From Streptomyces lomondensis (lineage in GTDB: Bacteria > Actinomycetota > Actinomycetes > Streptomycetales > Streptomycetaceae), in the NCBI RefSeq assembly GCF_014651035.1, contig NZ_BMWC01000002.1, positions 372,001 to 436,000 on the forward strand: 64,000 nt of DNA, read 5' to 3'. This document shows positions 36,804 to 44,455 of the stretch, one piece after another. Numbering within the stretch: the first letter of the stretch is position 1; each line of letters begins with the position of its first letter. The position numbers were made by a program, and so were the translations under genes. The notes under the pieces are model-generated. The model did no database searches. It was not told the origin of the DNA and worked only from the letters and a program-made list of their open reading frames with translations.

Positions 36804-37898
36804 TCACACCCTCGGCCAGGAAATTTCCACGGGGGACGAAACCGCAGGTCGGAGCGGTGCGAGAGAGCGCGGGGACCGGCCGCGGTCCCCATCGTCCTCG
36901 TCGCCGGCCTGCTTCTCGGCCCGCTCGCCGGCCGTCCGCTCGGCCTGGTCCTGCTTCCGGTCCTGACGCGGCTCCGGCTGCCCGTCGCCGTCCGTGTTCT
37001 TCTCCTTGTTCTTGTTCTTGTTCTTTTGCCCGTCCGTGTCCGACCGCTTGTCGTTCCGCTCCGTCGAGCGGGGGCCGGCCGTGGAGAGGACGCCCTCGCA
37101 GTACCCCCACACCCGGGTGCCGCCCGCCGCGTCCCGCAGGGCGCGCTTGCGGCCGGCGTCCAGCCGCTTGCCGTCGCGGAGGTCGCGGCAGGCGGAGGCG
37201 ATCTCCCGGCGGCTGTCGCCGGGGCGGTCCCCCCGGTCGCCGGCGTCGGGCTTCGGGGAGGCGTCGTCGCGTGCCTCGCCCCGCCCGGAGCCGCCGGTGC
37301 CGCCGGTCGAGGTGCCGTCCTGGGTGTCGTCCGGGGCGCCGTCGCCGGGGGTGGACCCGCCCTGCCCGCCGTCGCTCGGCGAGGGCGACATCAGCGGGCG
37401 CTCGTGAGGAGTGACCGCGGCCGAGACCGAGGCGCCGGGCTCGGGCTCCTCGCCGCCGAACGGTGCCCTCAGCACTCCGGTTCCGGCCGCGACGGCGACT
37501 CCGCCGACCATGCCGACGGCCAGGGCGGCGGCCACCGCGAGGCGCGCGGGACGGGCCCAGCGAGGTCGCCGGACAGCGCCGGAGACGCGGCCGCGCGCGG
37601 TTCCGATCCGGACCACCCCGGCGTCGGAGACCTCGCCGGAAGCCTGCGCTCCGGGGTCCGCGGGGGTCGCGCCGGCGTCGGCGCGTTCCGCGCGCGCCTT
37701 GCGGAAAGCGGCCAGGGCCGCGGCCTCACCGGGGAGTTCCTCGCTGGTCGGCGGGGGTGAGGCGGACAGCGCGCCGAGCGTCCTGGCGAGCCGTTCGGCC
37801 TCGCCGCGGGCGGCGCCGTCGACAGCTTCGGGTGGCTCTCCGCTCAGCAAACGCTCCGCCGTTTCGCGGTCCAGCCACCTGTACTGCTCGTCGGCCAT
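36804..37898 (-). CDS. Single-span membrane protein coupled to an ECF sigma factor (putative anti-sigma)
   Basis: A 364-residue protein: a cytoplasmic head with QYRWLDRETAERLLSGEPPE and a basic stretch, one membrane helix at about residues 120-140 (LAVAAALAVGMVGGVAVAAGTGVL), then a long Ser/Gly/Asp/Lys-rich extracytoplasmic part. In that part lies a short conserved segment REIASACRDLRDGKRLDAGRKRALRDAAGGTRVWGYCEGVL, with two cysteines. No zinc anti-sigma HxxxCxxC is present. Its ATG overlaps the sigma factor stop (TGATG), strong evidence that it controls that factor. The Lys/Asn run NKNKNKEKN near the end is very unusual for this genome. It is paralogous in plan to 39534-40517. Confidence 0.72.
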   Translation of the reverse strand: MADEQYRWLDRETAERLLSGEPPEAVDGAARGEAERLARTLGALSASPPPTSEELPGEAAALAAFRKARAERADAGATPADPGAQASGEVSDAGVVRIGTARGRVSGAVRRPRWARPARLAVAAALAVGMVGGVAVAAGTGVLRAPFGGEEPEPGASVSAAVTPHERPLMSPSPSDGGQGGSTPGDGAPDDTQDGTSTGGTGGSGRGEARDDASPKPDAGDRGDRPGDSRREIASACRDLRDGKRLDAGRKRALRDAAGGTRVWGYCEGVLSTAGPRSTERNDKRSDTDGQKNKNKNKEKNTDGDGQPEPRQDRKQDQAERTAGERAEKQAGDEDDGDRGRSPRSLAPLRPAVSSPVEISWPRV

Positions 37899-38641
37899 CA
37901 CACATCCTTCTGCGTCCGCGCAACGCTGTGCGTCACACCTGCGGACGTCACCGCACCGCCGCGCGGTTCTCGCTGGGGCGGCAGGGCATCGAGCACACCG
38001 GCCGATTCCGGATCGGCCTGCGGGTTGTCGCCGAGCAGCTCGGCGAGCCGCTTCAGGCCCCGGTGCGCCGCCGTGCGGACAGCGCCGGGGCGCTTGCCGA
38101 GGGTCTCGGCGGCGGTCTTCGCGTCGAGGCCCACGACCACGCGCAGCACGACCGCCTCGGCCTGGTCCTGCGGCAGCCGGGCTATCAGGGAGAACGTACC
38201 GTCCGTGGCGAGCGCCTCGATGGCCTCGCCGGCCGTGTCGCACTCGGCGGCCCGGCCGGTCAGTTCGGTCTCGTCACCACCGATCGCGGGGCGGCGCCCG
38301 CGCATGCGTATGTGGTCCAGCGCGCGGTTGCGGGCGATCCGGGCGGCCCAGCCGCGGAAGCGGTCCGCGTCGCCGGTGAACCGCTCCAGGTCCCGGGCTA
38401 TCTGCAGCCAGGTCTCGGACGTCACGTCCTCGGCGTCGGGGTCGCCGACCAGCGTCCGTACGTATCCGAGCAGCCGTGGGTGCACGGTGCGGTACACAGT
38501 CCGGAACGCGGTCTCATCTCCGTCCTGTGCCGCACGCACCGCGGCGGTCAGCTCCGCGTCGTCCCCCAGCACCGCGCGCCCTTCTGCGCCTGAGCCGGCG
38601 CCGCTCTCGCGGACCGGGTTCTCGCCGTCGTGGTTGCTCAA
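37898..38641 (-). CDS. ECF-type RNA polymerase sigma factor
   Basis: A 247-residue sigma factor with region 2 (AFRTVYRTVHPRLLGYVRTLVGDPDAEDVTSETWLQIARDLERF, GWAARIARNRALDHIRMRGR) and region 4 (LARLPQDQAEAVVLRVVVGLDAKTAAETLGKRPGAVRTAAHRGLKRLAELL). The open frame has no plausible ATG or GTG near the domain. The likely start is TTG at 38641, which overlaps the TGA of a 34-codon upstream frame (TTGA). The last 35 residues after region 4 are a loose tail. It forms an operon with the membrane protein downstream. The second sigma factor at 40680-41297 is a close paralogue. Confidence 0.88.
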   Translation of the reverse strand: MSNHDGENPVRESGAGSGAEGRAVLGDDAELTAAVRAAQDGDETAFRTVYRTVHPRLLGYVRTLVGDPDAEDVTSETWLQIARDLERFTGDADRFRGWAARIARNRALDHIRMRGRRPAIGGDETELTGRAAECDTAGEAIEALATDGTFSLIARLPQDQAEAVVLRVVVGLDAKTAAETLGKRPGAVRTAAHRGLKRLAELLGDNPQADPESAGVLDALPPQREPRGGAVTSAGVTHSVARTQKDV

Positions 38642-38742
38642 TTGGTGGTTGCGGTTCGCAAGCCGCAGGTGGTTGCGGTGGTCTTGCCGCCTCCGCTCTG
38701 GCGCGAAAGGCACGTTACGACCTGAAACCACTCCCCGTCCAT
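38638..38742 (-). CDS. Candidate 34-residue leader ORF coupled to the sigma factor
   Basis: An ATG at 38742 opens a frame of 34 codons beginning MDGEWFQVVTCLSRQSGGG and ending in a Thr-rich stretch (eight Thr in all, two Cys). Its TGA (38640-38638) overlaps the TTG start of the ECF sigma gene. That overlap, and the lack of any ribosome site before the TTG, suggests the sigma factor is translated by coupling to this small frame. Codon use is less GC-rich at third positions than in neighbours (CTT, GTA, TTG, CGA, AAT appear), which is weak evidence against a selected protein. Ribosome site GGGCGG is poor. Confidence 0.45.
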   Translation of the reverse strand: MDGEWFQVVTCLSRQSGGGKTTATTCGLRTATTN

Positions 38743-38814
38743 GTCCGCCCAGGATGCAACTAAGCCGTGACACGGTGGGGTGTGACAGAAAACGCACACC
38801 GGGCGCTGTAGGTA

Positions 38815-38839
38815 GTACGGGCCGCCGCGCGGCCCGTAC
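38815..38839 (-). terminator. Hairpin, second of a tandem pair
   Basis: GTACGGGCC (38815-38823) pairs with GGCCCGTAC (38831-38839), loop of seven bases. It follows the stronger hairpin at 38845-38888 in the direction of the membrane-protein gene. Confidence 0.6.
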
Positions 38840-38844
38840 CGCGC

Positions 38845-38888
38845 GACGGCCGGGGCCTCTCCTGTGGGGGGTGGCGGCCCCGGCCGTC
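38845..38888 (-). terminator. Terminator downstream of the membrane-protein gene
   Basis: GACGGCCGGGGCC (38845-38857) pairs perfectly with 38876-38888 around an 18-base loop. It lies 55 bases past the stop at 38943 and separates that gene from the sigma operon. The rest of 38642-38942 holds only the small leader frame and the sigma promoter region; no clear ECF -35/-10 pair was found. Confidence 0.75.
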
Positions 38889-38942
38889 TCCGGCACATCG
38901 CCTGACTTGGGGCGATGCCGGATACATGCCGGCGAGTGTCGC

Positions 38943-39401
38943 TCACGTGCTCCTCTTCCCGGGATGCTGGGGTGTCGTGGTGCGGCGGTGTTCGACTACG
39001 GCGATGAGGGCGAGCGTCACCGCGATCACCGCACTGACCGTCATCACGGGCGTGAGGAAGCCGGGGACGGCCGCCGCGTACGAACTACCTGACGACATGC
39101 GGCAGTCGAGGGCCGGCGGCAGGTAGGACACGCTGTAGCCGCTCACCTGCCCGTACAGCGCGGGGTTGGCGTCCTGGCAGGCCTGGGCGGTGCCGCTCTC
39201 GTCGAGGAAGAGCGCGATCAGGCCCCAGGCGTAGGCGACCGCGGCGAGGGCTCCGGCGAGCGCGCCGCCGCCGCGTGCCACGGCCCCCGGGCCGCCCCTG
39301 CCGATCGCCGGGAAGCCGTATCCGACGAGACCGAAGGCGGTCACGGCGGCGACGACGATGCCGATCAGCAGAGGCAGGGCGGCGGGATACGAAGAGGTCA
39401 T
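38943..39401 (-). CDS. Small integral membrane protein, unknown function
   Basis: A 152-residue protein with three or four hydrophobic segments: LPLLIGIVVAAVTAFGLVGYG, a Gly/Ala-rich second (GGGALAGALAAVAYAWGLIALFL), and FLTPVMTVSAVIAVTLALIAV. Between the last two is an exposed loop with two cysteines (AQACQDANPALYGQVSGYSVSYLPPALDCRM) that may form a disulfide. The ATG at 39401 has GAGGTGG upstream. No family recognised. It lies between the two sigma/anti-sigma-like modules on the same strand, 132 bases from the gene at 39534. Confidence 0.7.
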   Translation of the reverse strand: MTSSYPAALPLLIGIVVAAVTAFGLVGYGFPAIGRGGPGAVARGGGALAGALAAVAYAWGLIALFLDESGTAQACQDANPALYGQVSGYSVSYLPPALDCRMSSGSSYAAAVPGFLTPVMTVSAVIAVTLALIAVVEHRRTTTPQHPGKRST

Positions 39402-39533
39402 GGCGACCACCTCACCCGCCGACGAGCTGCCGGGCAAGGCCGGGCAAGGTTGTCGTACATCTCGAAGATCTCGTTTCGGACGCGCGCTTGCGGGCTACTG
39501 CTGCCCCGCGGAGCCGCCGGTGCCGGCTCCGCG

Positions 39534-40517
39534 CTACGGACGACGGCTGTCGGGCTGGGCGGGCTTGCCCTGGGATCCGGACGACGAACCACCGTCGGCG
39601 GCGCTGTCGCCGCCGCTCCGCGCGGCGCCCGAGCCATTGTCCGCGGCGCCGGAACCGTTCTCCGCGTTGCCCGCGCCGGTGTCCCCATTGCCGGAGCCGT
39701 TGCCGGAGGTGTTACCGGAGTTGTTGTTGGAGGCGTTTCCTGAGCCGGCGGAACCCGGGGCCCCCGCGCTCTTCCCGGGTTGGGGGGTGGCACCGGGCTT
39801 CGCCTCGGACCGGGCCAGTTGCTCGGCGCAGTACGCCGTGACGTTCCTCTCGCCGCCCGCGGCCTCGACGAGGCGCTGCCAGGCCGTCGCGTCCATGGCC
39901 CTGCCCCGGCCGTCGACCCGCTCGTAGGCGCGGCAGTGGGCCTCGGTGTCCCGGGAGGGCGCGGGGTGGTCCGGGCGCGCGGAGGGGGAGCCGGACGCGG
40001 CGTCGGTGGGCTCGCCCGCCGAGGCGCCGGGGGCGCCGGGGGCGCGGGTGGTGGCGGGCGGGCGGCCGCGGTCGTCGCCCCCGTCCGAGGATCCGGCCGA
40101 GCCGATCGCCGCGACCGCGACACCGCCCAGCGTGAGACTGGCGAGCAGCACGGAGAGCGTGGCCTTCAGCGAACGCCCGGGATGCCACCGCTCGCGGGGC
40201 CGCCAGTCGTCCCGGCGGCGGGTGCGGGCCCGGTGCGGACCGGCGTCCCGGGCGGCCCGGAACGCGGCCACGGCCCGCTGCTCGGCCTCGGCGTCGATCC
40301 CGTCCCGGATGAGGGCGGCGGCGAGCAGCGCCTCCAGTGCGGCGTCGTCGATGCCGGGCCGGGACCCGAGGAGGCCCGGGCCGCCGAGGCCGGCCGCGCC
40401 GCGGTGGCCGGGCAGCCGGCCGTCGGCGTCCCGTGCCGCCCGGTCGCCGTACGCGGAACCTCCGGGGTGCACACGCCGACGGCCGGGGACCTCGCCGCCG
40501 CTCTGATGTTCACCCAT
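39534..40517 (-). CDS. Single-span membrane protein, putative anti-sigma (second module)
   Basis: A 327-residue protein with the same plan as 36804-37898. A cytoplasmic head contains AALEALLAAALIRDGIDAEAEQRAVAAFRAARDAG, then one membrane helix (LKATLSVLLASLTLGGVAVAAIG), then an extracytoplasmic part with APSRDTEAHCRAYERVDGRGRAMDATAWQRLVEAAGGERNVTAYCAEQL. That segment is the counterpart of the other module's two-cysteine segment. The last 80 residues are Gly/Ser/Asn/Ala repeats (GNGSGNGDTGAGNAENGSG). Start ATG at 40517 or 40544. The 162-base gap to the sigma gene means there is no direct coupling here, unlike the first module. Confidence 0.68.
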   Translation of the reverse strand: MGEHQSGGEVPGRRRVHPGGSAYGDRAARDADGRLPGHRGAAGLGGPGLLGSRPGIDDAALEALLAAALIRDGIDAEAEQRAVAAFRAARDAGPHRARTRRRDDWRPRERWHPGRSLKATLSVLLASLTLGGVAVAAIGSAGSSDGGDDRGRPPATTRAPGAPGASAGEPTDAASGSPSARPDHPAPSRDTEAHCRAYERVDGRGRAMDATAWQRLVEAAGGERNVTAYCAEQLARSEAKPGATPQPGKSAGAPGSAGSGNASNNNSGNTSGNGSGNGDTGAGNAENGSGAADNGSGAARSGGDSAADGGSSSGSQGKPAQPDSRRP

Positions 40518-40679
40518 GTCCGGTTCCGTCCCTGCTCGATCCACATGCCCCGCATGGCCCGCCGTGTTGCCACGACCCGGCCGGCCGGCCCGGCGTTCCG
40601 GGGCCGATCCATACGTTCCGCTCGTGCGCCCCGTTCAGGGCACCGGCCCCGGGGAGCCCGCCCGGCCCGCCGCCGTCGT

Positions 40680-41297
40680 TCACTTTGACTCCCCCAGCGT
40701 CCGTGGAGCCTCATCCGTCACACCTTCGGCGCCCAGCTGGGCGGCGAGGCGTTTCAGTCCCCGGTACGCGGCCGTCCGTACGGCACCCGGCCGCTTGCCG
40801 AGGACGCGGGCCGCGGCGGGTCCGTCGAGGCCCACCACGACCCGGAGCAGCACGGCCTCGGCCTGGTCCTGCGGCAGGCCGCTGACCAGCCGGAGTGCGT
40901 ACTCGGTGGAGATGGCCTCCAGCGCCTGGTCGTGGGTGCTCTGCGGCCCGGGCAGGTCCAGGACGTCCTGCTCCAGCGTCGACGACTTCGGCCGTACCCG
41001 CCGGCGGCGCAGATGGTCCAGCGCCCGGTGCCGGGCGATGGTCGCCGTCCAGCCGCGGAAGCCGGCCCCGTCGCCCTTGAACCGCCCCAGGTCCCGGGCG
41101 ATCTCCAGCCAGGCGTCGGAGGCCACGTCCTCCGCGTCCTCGCCGACCAGTCCGCGCAGGTAGCCCAGCAGCCCGGGCTGCACGATCCGGTAGGCGACCG
41201 CGAAGGCTGCCTCGTCGCCGTTCTGGGCCCGCGCGACGGCCGCGCCCAGTTCCCCGTCGTGCGCCTGCGCGCGCCGGGATTCCCCTCCCTGGCCCAA
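40680..41297 (-). CDS. ECF-type RNA polymerase sigma factor (second module)
   Basis: A 205-residue sigma factor: region 2 AFAVAYRIVQPGLLGYLRGLVGEDAEDVASDAWLEIARDLGRF with GFRGWTATIARHRALDHLRRRR, and region 4 LVSGLPQDQAEAVLLRVVVGLDGPAAARVLGKRPGAVRTAAYRGLKRLAAQL. It shares most of these residues with the factor at 37898. The proposed start is TTG at 41297, preceded by GAGGA at six bases; no ATG or GTG lies close to the domain. It is divergent from the large PGRP amidase gene and probably autoregulates. Confidence 0.88.
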   Translation of the reverse strand: MGQGGESRRAQAHDGELGAAVARAQNGDEAAFAVAYRIVQPGLLGYLRGLVGEDAEDVASDAWLEIARDLGRFKGDGAGFRGWTATIARHRALDHLRRRRVRPKSSTLEQDVLDLPGPQSTHDQALEAISTEYALRLVSGLPQDQAEAVLLRVVVGLDGPAAARVLGKRPGAVRTAAYRGLKRLAAQLGAEGVTDEAPRTLGESK

Positions 41298-41603
41298 GAA
41301 CCGTCCTCGTTCGTACCGAGTGCGCGGTGGACCGCTCCGACCGGAACACCCCGGATGTCCGGGATGTCCTGCCCGGTGCGCCCGCACCGCGGGGGACGCG
41401 TCCGTGCCACGTCCTCCATGGTCATCAGCGTCGGGCCGCCGAGAAGTGTCACAGCGGGCGGGAGATCGCCTCCGAGCACGGCCCGCCCGGTTCGCATTCC
41501 GCACAGCAGCGGCACGACCGCGTGACGTCTGGCCATAGCTGTGCGCTGAGTGAGTGGCAGCTGTGACAGCAGGTGCCGATGTGTCCATTTCAGGGGTGGG
41601 GTC
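41298..41603. other. Divergent intergenic region, no gene seen
   Basis: 306 bases between the second sigma gene (minus) and the PGRP amidase (plus). The frames crossing it are continuations of shadow frames and I see no start with a ribosome site that would make a separate gene. It must carry promoters for both neighbours, but I could not pick out a convincing -35/-10 pair or a repeat. Confidence 0.5.
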
Positions 41604-44276
41604 TTGAGTCCTCGGAGCACGCGCGCGTACAAACCGCTCAGTCTGAAGAGACAGGCGTGGCTGACGGTCGGTGCCGTCGTCCTGAGCGGAGCGGGGGTGG
41701 TCACCTACGCGACGGCCGATCCGCCGGGCGGATCCGACGGCGGGTCCCAGAGCCGCAAGCCGTCCGTCCACACTGTGAAGCTCAAGGACAAGGGATCCGG
41801 GCGCAAGGGGCTGGCCAAGCAGGACACGGACCGGTTCAGCGCGGTGCTGGTGACCTGGGACGACCCCGACGCCCGGGTCCGGGGCACGGCCGAGGTGCGG
41901 ACCAGGGGTCTGGAGAGCCGGCGGTGGTCCGGCTGGCAGAAGCTGTCGGCCGAGCCGGGCCAGGCGGACGGCGCGGAGCGCGAGCGGGCCGCACTGCGCG
42001 GCGGCACCGAGTCCCTGTGGACCGGCGACGCGGACGGTGTCGAGGTGCGCGTCGTGAACGCGGACGGCACGGAGGCGGGCGGCCAGCCCGCCGGCATGGA
42101 CGTGAAGCTGCTCGACCCCGGCACCGACCCGAAGGGCGGCATCCGGCCCGCGGCGTACGCCGAGGAGACCCCTGTCCCTGCGACGACCGAGCCGACGGCC
42201 CCCACCGAGAGCGCCACGCCGACCGAGACCGCAGCTCCCCCCGGGACGCCCGCCCCGACCGGCACTCCCAGCGACACGGCCTCCCCCACCGCATCCACCT
42301 CCCCCTCCCCGACCTCCACGGTCCCCGCGCCCCGCCCCTCCACGGTCGTCAGGCCGCCGGTCATCACGCAGGCCGAATGGGGCGCCTCCACGGACTACGA
42401 CGGCACACCGGCCTACGGCACCCAGATCAAGGCCGCCGTCATCCACCACACCGGCATGGACAGCGACAACACCCTGTCCTGCGGCCAGTCCCGCGCCCGG
42501 CTGCGCTCCATCCAGCAGGAGCACTTCGCGCGCGGCTACTACGACATCGGCTACAACTTCCTCGTCGACAGGTGCGGCCAGATCTTCGAGGGCCGCAGCG
42601 GCGGCATGGACCTGCCGGTGACGGGCGCGCACGACGTCGGCTTCAACACCGACACGGTCGGCATCTCCTACCTGGGCAACTTCGAGACGGCCCAGCCGAG
42701 CCGCGCCGCGCTCGACGCGATGGCGCGGATCGTCGCCTGGAAGTTCGGGATGTACGGCATCGACCCGACCGGCAAGGTGACCCTGACCTCCGGTGTGGAC
42801 CAGAACGTCGACGGCAACAAGATCCCCAAGGGCCAGTCGGTCACGCTGCCGCGGGTGTTCGGACACAAGGACACCAACTACACCGCCTGCCCGGGCAAGA
42901 ACCTCTACCCGAAGCTCTCCCAGCTCGCCTCGCTCGCCAAGACCCCGGGCATCTCGCACGCCCTGGCCACCTCGGACTACAACCGCGACGGCATCAGCGA
43001 CCTCGTCGCGGGCACGCCCAGGGTGTCCGGCGGCGTCGGCACCCTGACCGTCGTCCCGGGCGGCATCGACGGCCCGGTCACCTCCGCGAGGCGCACCCTC
43101 ACCCAGAACAGCTCCGGCGTCCCCGGCACCTCCGAGGGCGGCGACAACTTCGGCACCTCGACGGCGTGGGGCGACGTGAACGGCGACGGCTACGCCGACC
43201 TGGCCGTGGGCGCTCCCGGCGAGGACGACACCAGCGGCCACGCCGACCGCGGCGCGGTCACGGTCCTGTACGGCCCCGGCCTCGACTCGGGCTTCTCCTA
43301 CAGCACGTCCGGCGTCACCTCCACCGGTGCGAAGCTCGGCTCCACCGTCGCCGTCGGCGACTTCAACGGCGACGGCAGGGCGGATGTCTTCTCCGCCGGC
43401 ACCGGCAAGGGCGGCAACTGGAACGCCCGGCTGACCGGCGGCGCCACCGGGTACGGCACGCTCACCACGGCCACCGGGTCCGTGTCCTTCCTCGACGCCG
43501 CGGCCGGCGACTTCAACCGGGACGGCTACGCGGACATCGCCCTCAACTACCGCGACACCGGCGGCATCGGCCGCGTGGTCCGCTTCGCGGGCTCGGCGAC
43601 CGGCCTGACCAAGGCGGGCGTCCTCTCCGTCAAGGGCGGCCGGTCCCTCGCGGCCGGTGACGTCAACGGCAACGGCTACGACGACATCGTCATCGGCCAG
43701 CCGTACGCCTCCGAGTCGGGCGGCTCCGCCGCCGGCCAGGTCACCATGCTCCTGGGCACCTCCACCGGATTCACCACGACCGGCATGAGGGTCGTCCACC
43801 AGGACACGGCGTACGTGCCCGGCGGCAACGAGTCCGGCGACGCCTTCGGCAGCTCCGTCTCGGTCGGCGACCACAACGCCGACGGCTACGCGGACGCACT
43901 CGTGGGCGTCCCGAACGAGGACTGGCCGCGCGACGGTGCGAACCAGGTCAACGCGGGCAACGCGGTCCTGCTGAAGGGCACCTCCTCGGGTCTCACCGGC
44001 TCCGGCTCGATCGCCGTCTCGCAGGACACCTCCGGCGTCCCGGGGGTCTCCGAGAGCGGGGACATCATGGGCTCGGCGGTGTCGCTGACGGACCTGTCCG
44101 GCTACGGGCGCGCGGACCTGACGTTCGGCGCGGCGGGCGAGGACGGCACGGACGGCATCCTGCTGCACCTGCCGAGCAACAGCACCGGCCTCGGCTACGC
44201 CGACTCGGTCATCTTCAGCAAGTCCACGCTGGGCACGCCGACGGACGCCCAGCTGGGCCAGACGCTGACGCCGTGA
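41604..44276 (+). CDS. Secreted PGRP-type N-acetylmuramoyl-L-alanine amidase with FG-GAP repeats
   Basis: An 890-residue exported protein. After a signal (LSLKRQAWLTVGAVVLSGAGVVTYATA) come an N-terminal region shared with the next gene (VLVTWDDPDARVRGTAEVRTRGLESRRWSGWQKL) and a Pro/Thr/Ser linker. A PGRP/amidase_2 domain follows (ITQAEWGAS, AAVIHHTGM, YYDIGYNFLVDRCGQIFEGRSGG, GHKDTNYTACPGKNLYPKL with the zinc ligands). Then come about seven FG-GAP beta-propeller repeats (for example DVNGDGYADLAVGAPGED) with D-x-D-x-D calcium-type loops. It should cleave peptidoglycan stem peptides outside the cell; the propeller may bind wall polymer. Start is TTG at 41604 with AGGGGTGGGG before it; GTG at 41550 is the alternative. 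Confidence 0.9.
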   Translation: MSPRSTRAYKPLSLKRQAWLTVGAVVLSGAGVVTYATADPPGGSDGGSQSRKPSVHTVKLKDKGSGRKGLAKQDTDRFSAVLVTWDDPDARVRGTAEVRTRGLESRRWSGWQKLSAEPGQADGAERERAALRGGTESLWTGDADGVEVRVVNADGTEAGGQPAGMDVKLLDPGTDPKGGIRPAAYAEETPVPATTEPTAPTESATPTETAAPPGTPAPTGTPSDTASPTASTSPSPTSTVPAPRPSTVVRPPVITQAEWGASTDYDGTPAYGTQIKAAVIHHTGMDSDNTLSCGQSRARLRSIQQEHFARGYYDIGYNFLVDRCGQIFEGRSGGMDLPVTGAHDVGFNTDTVGISYLGNFETAQPSRAALDAMARIVAWKFGMYGIDPTGKVTLTSGVDQNVDGNKIPKGQSVTLPRVFGHKDTNYTACPGKNLYPKLSQLASLAKTPGISHALATSDYNRDGISDLVAGTPRVSGGVGTLTVVPGGIDGPVTSARRTLTQNSSGVPGTSEGGDNFGTSTAWGDVNGDGYADLAVGAPGEDDTSGHADRGAVTVLYGPGLDSGFSYSTSGVTSTGAKLGSTVAVGDFNGDGRADVFSAGTGKGGNWNARLTGGATGYGTLTTATGSVSFLDAAAGDFNRDGYADIALNYRDTGGIGRVVRFAGSATGLTKAGVLSVKGGRSLAAGDVNGNGYDDIVIGQPYASESGGSAAGQVTMLLGTSTGFTTTGMRVVHQDTAYVPGGNESGDAFGSSVSVGDHNADGYADALVGVPNEDWPRDGANQVNAGNAVLLKGTSSGLTGSGSIAVSQDTSGVPGVSESGDIMGSAVSLTDLSGYGRADLTFGAAGEDGTDGILLHLPSNSTGLGYADSVIFSKSTLGTPTDAQLGQTLTP

Positions 44277-44299
44277 CGACTCGTCAGCGCGGTTGAGAA

Positions 44300-44330
44300 C
44301 AGGGGCCCCGTGCACCGCGCGGGGCCCCTG
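44300..44330 (+). terminator. Terminator between the two PGRP genes
   Basis: CAGGGGCCCCG (44300-44310) pairs with CGGGGCCCCTG (44320-44330), nine-base loop, 24 bases after the amidase stop. Confidence 0.85.
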
Positions 44331-44455
44331 CCGCGTCCCGCGGGCCGTCCTCCGTTCGCCGGATTTCTCCGGCCGGGCGAACGGACGGCTCGGCGGGCGG
44401 GAATGACGATCACGACATTTCGCCGCCCCGCACGTGGACCGGAAACGAGCACCGA

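Noticed and set aside
38638..38946. 102-codon version of the sigma leader frame
   Set aside because: The upstream part runs through two terminator hairpins and has no ribosome site; only the ATG at 38742 is a sensible start for a leader.
41554..41607. 17-codon GTG frame whose TGA overlaps the TTG of the PGRP amidase
   Set aside because: Looks like the sigma leader arrangement, but the amidase TTG has its own good ribosome site, so coupling is not needed and the overlap may be chance.
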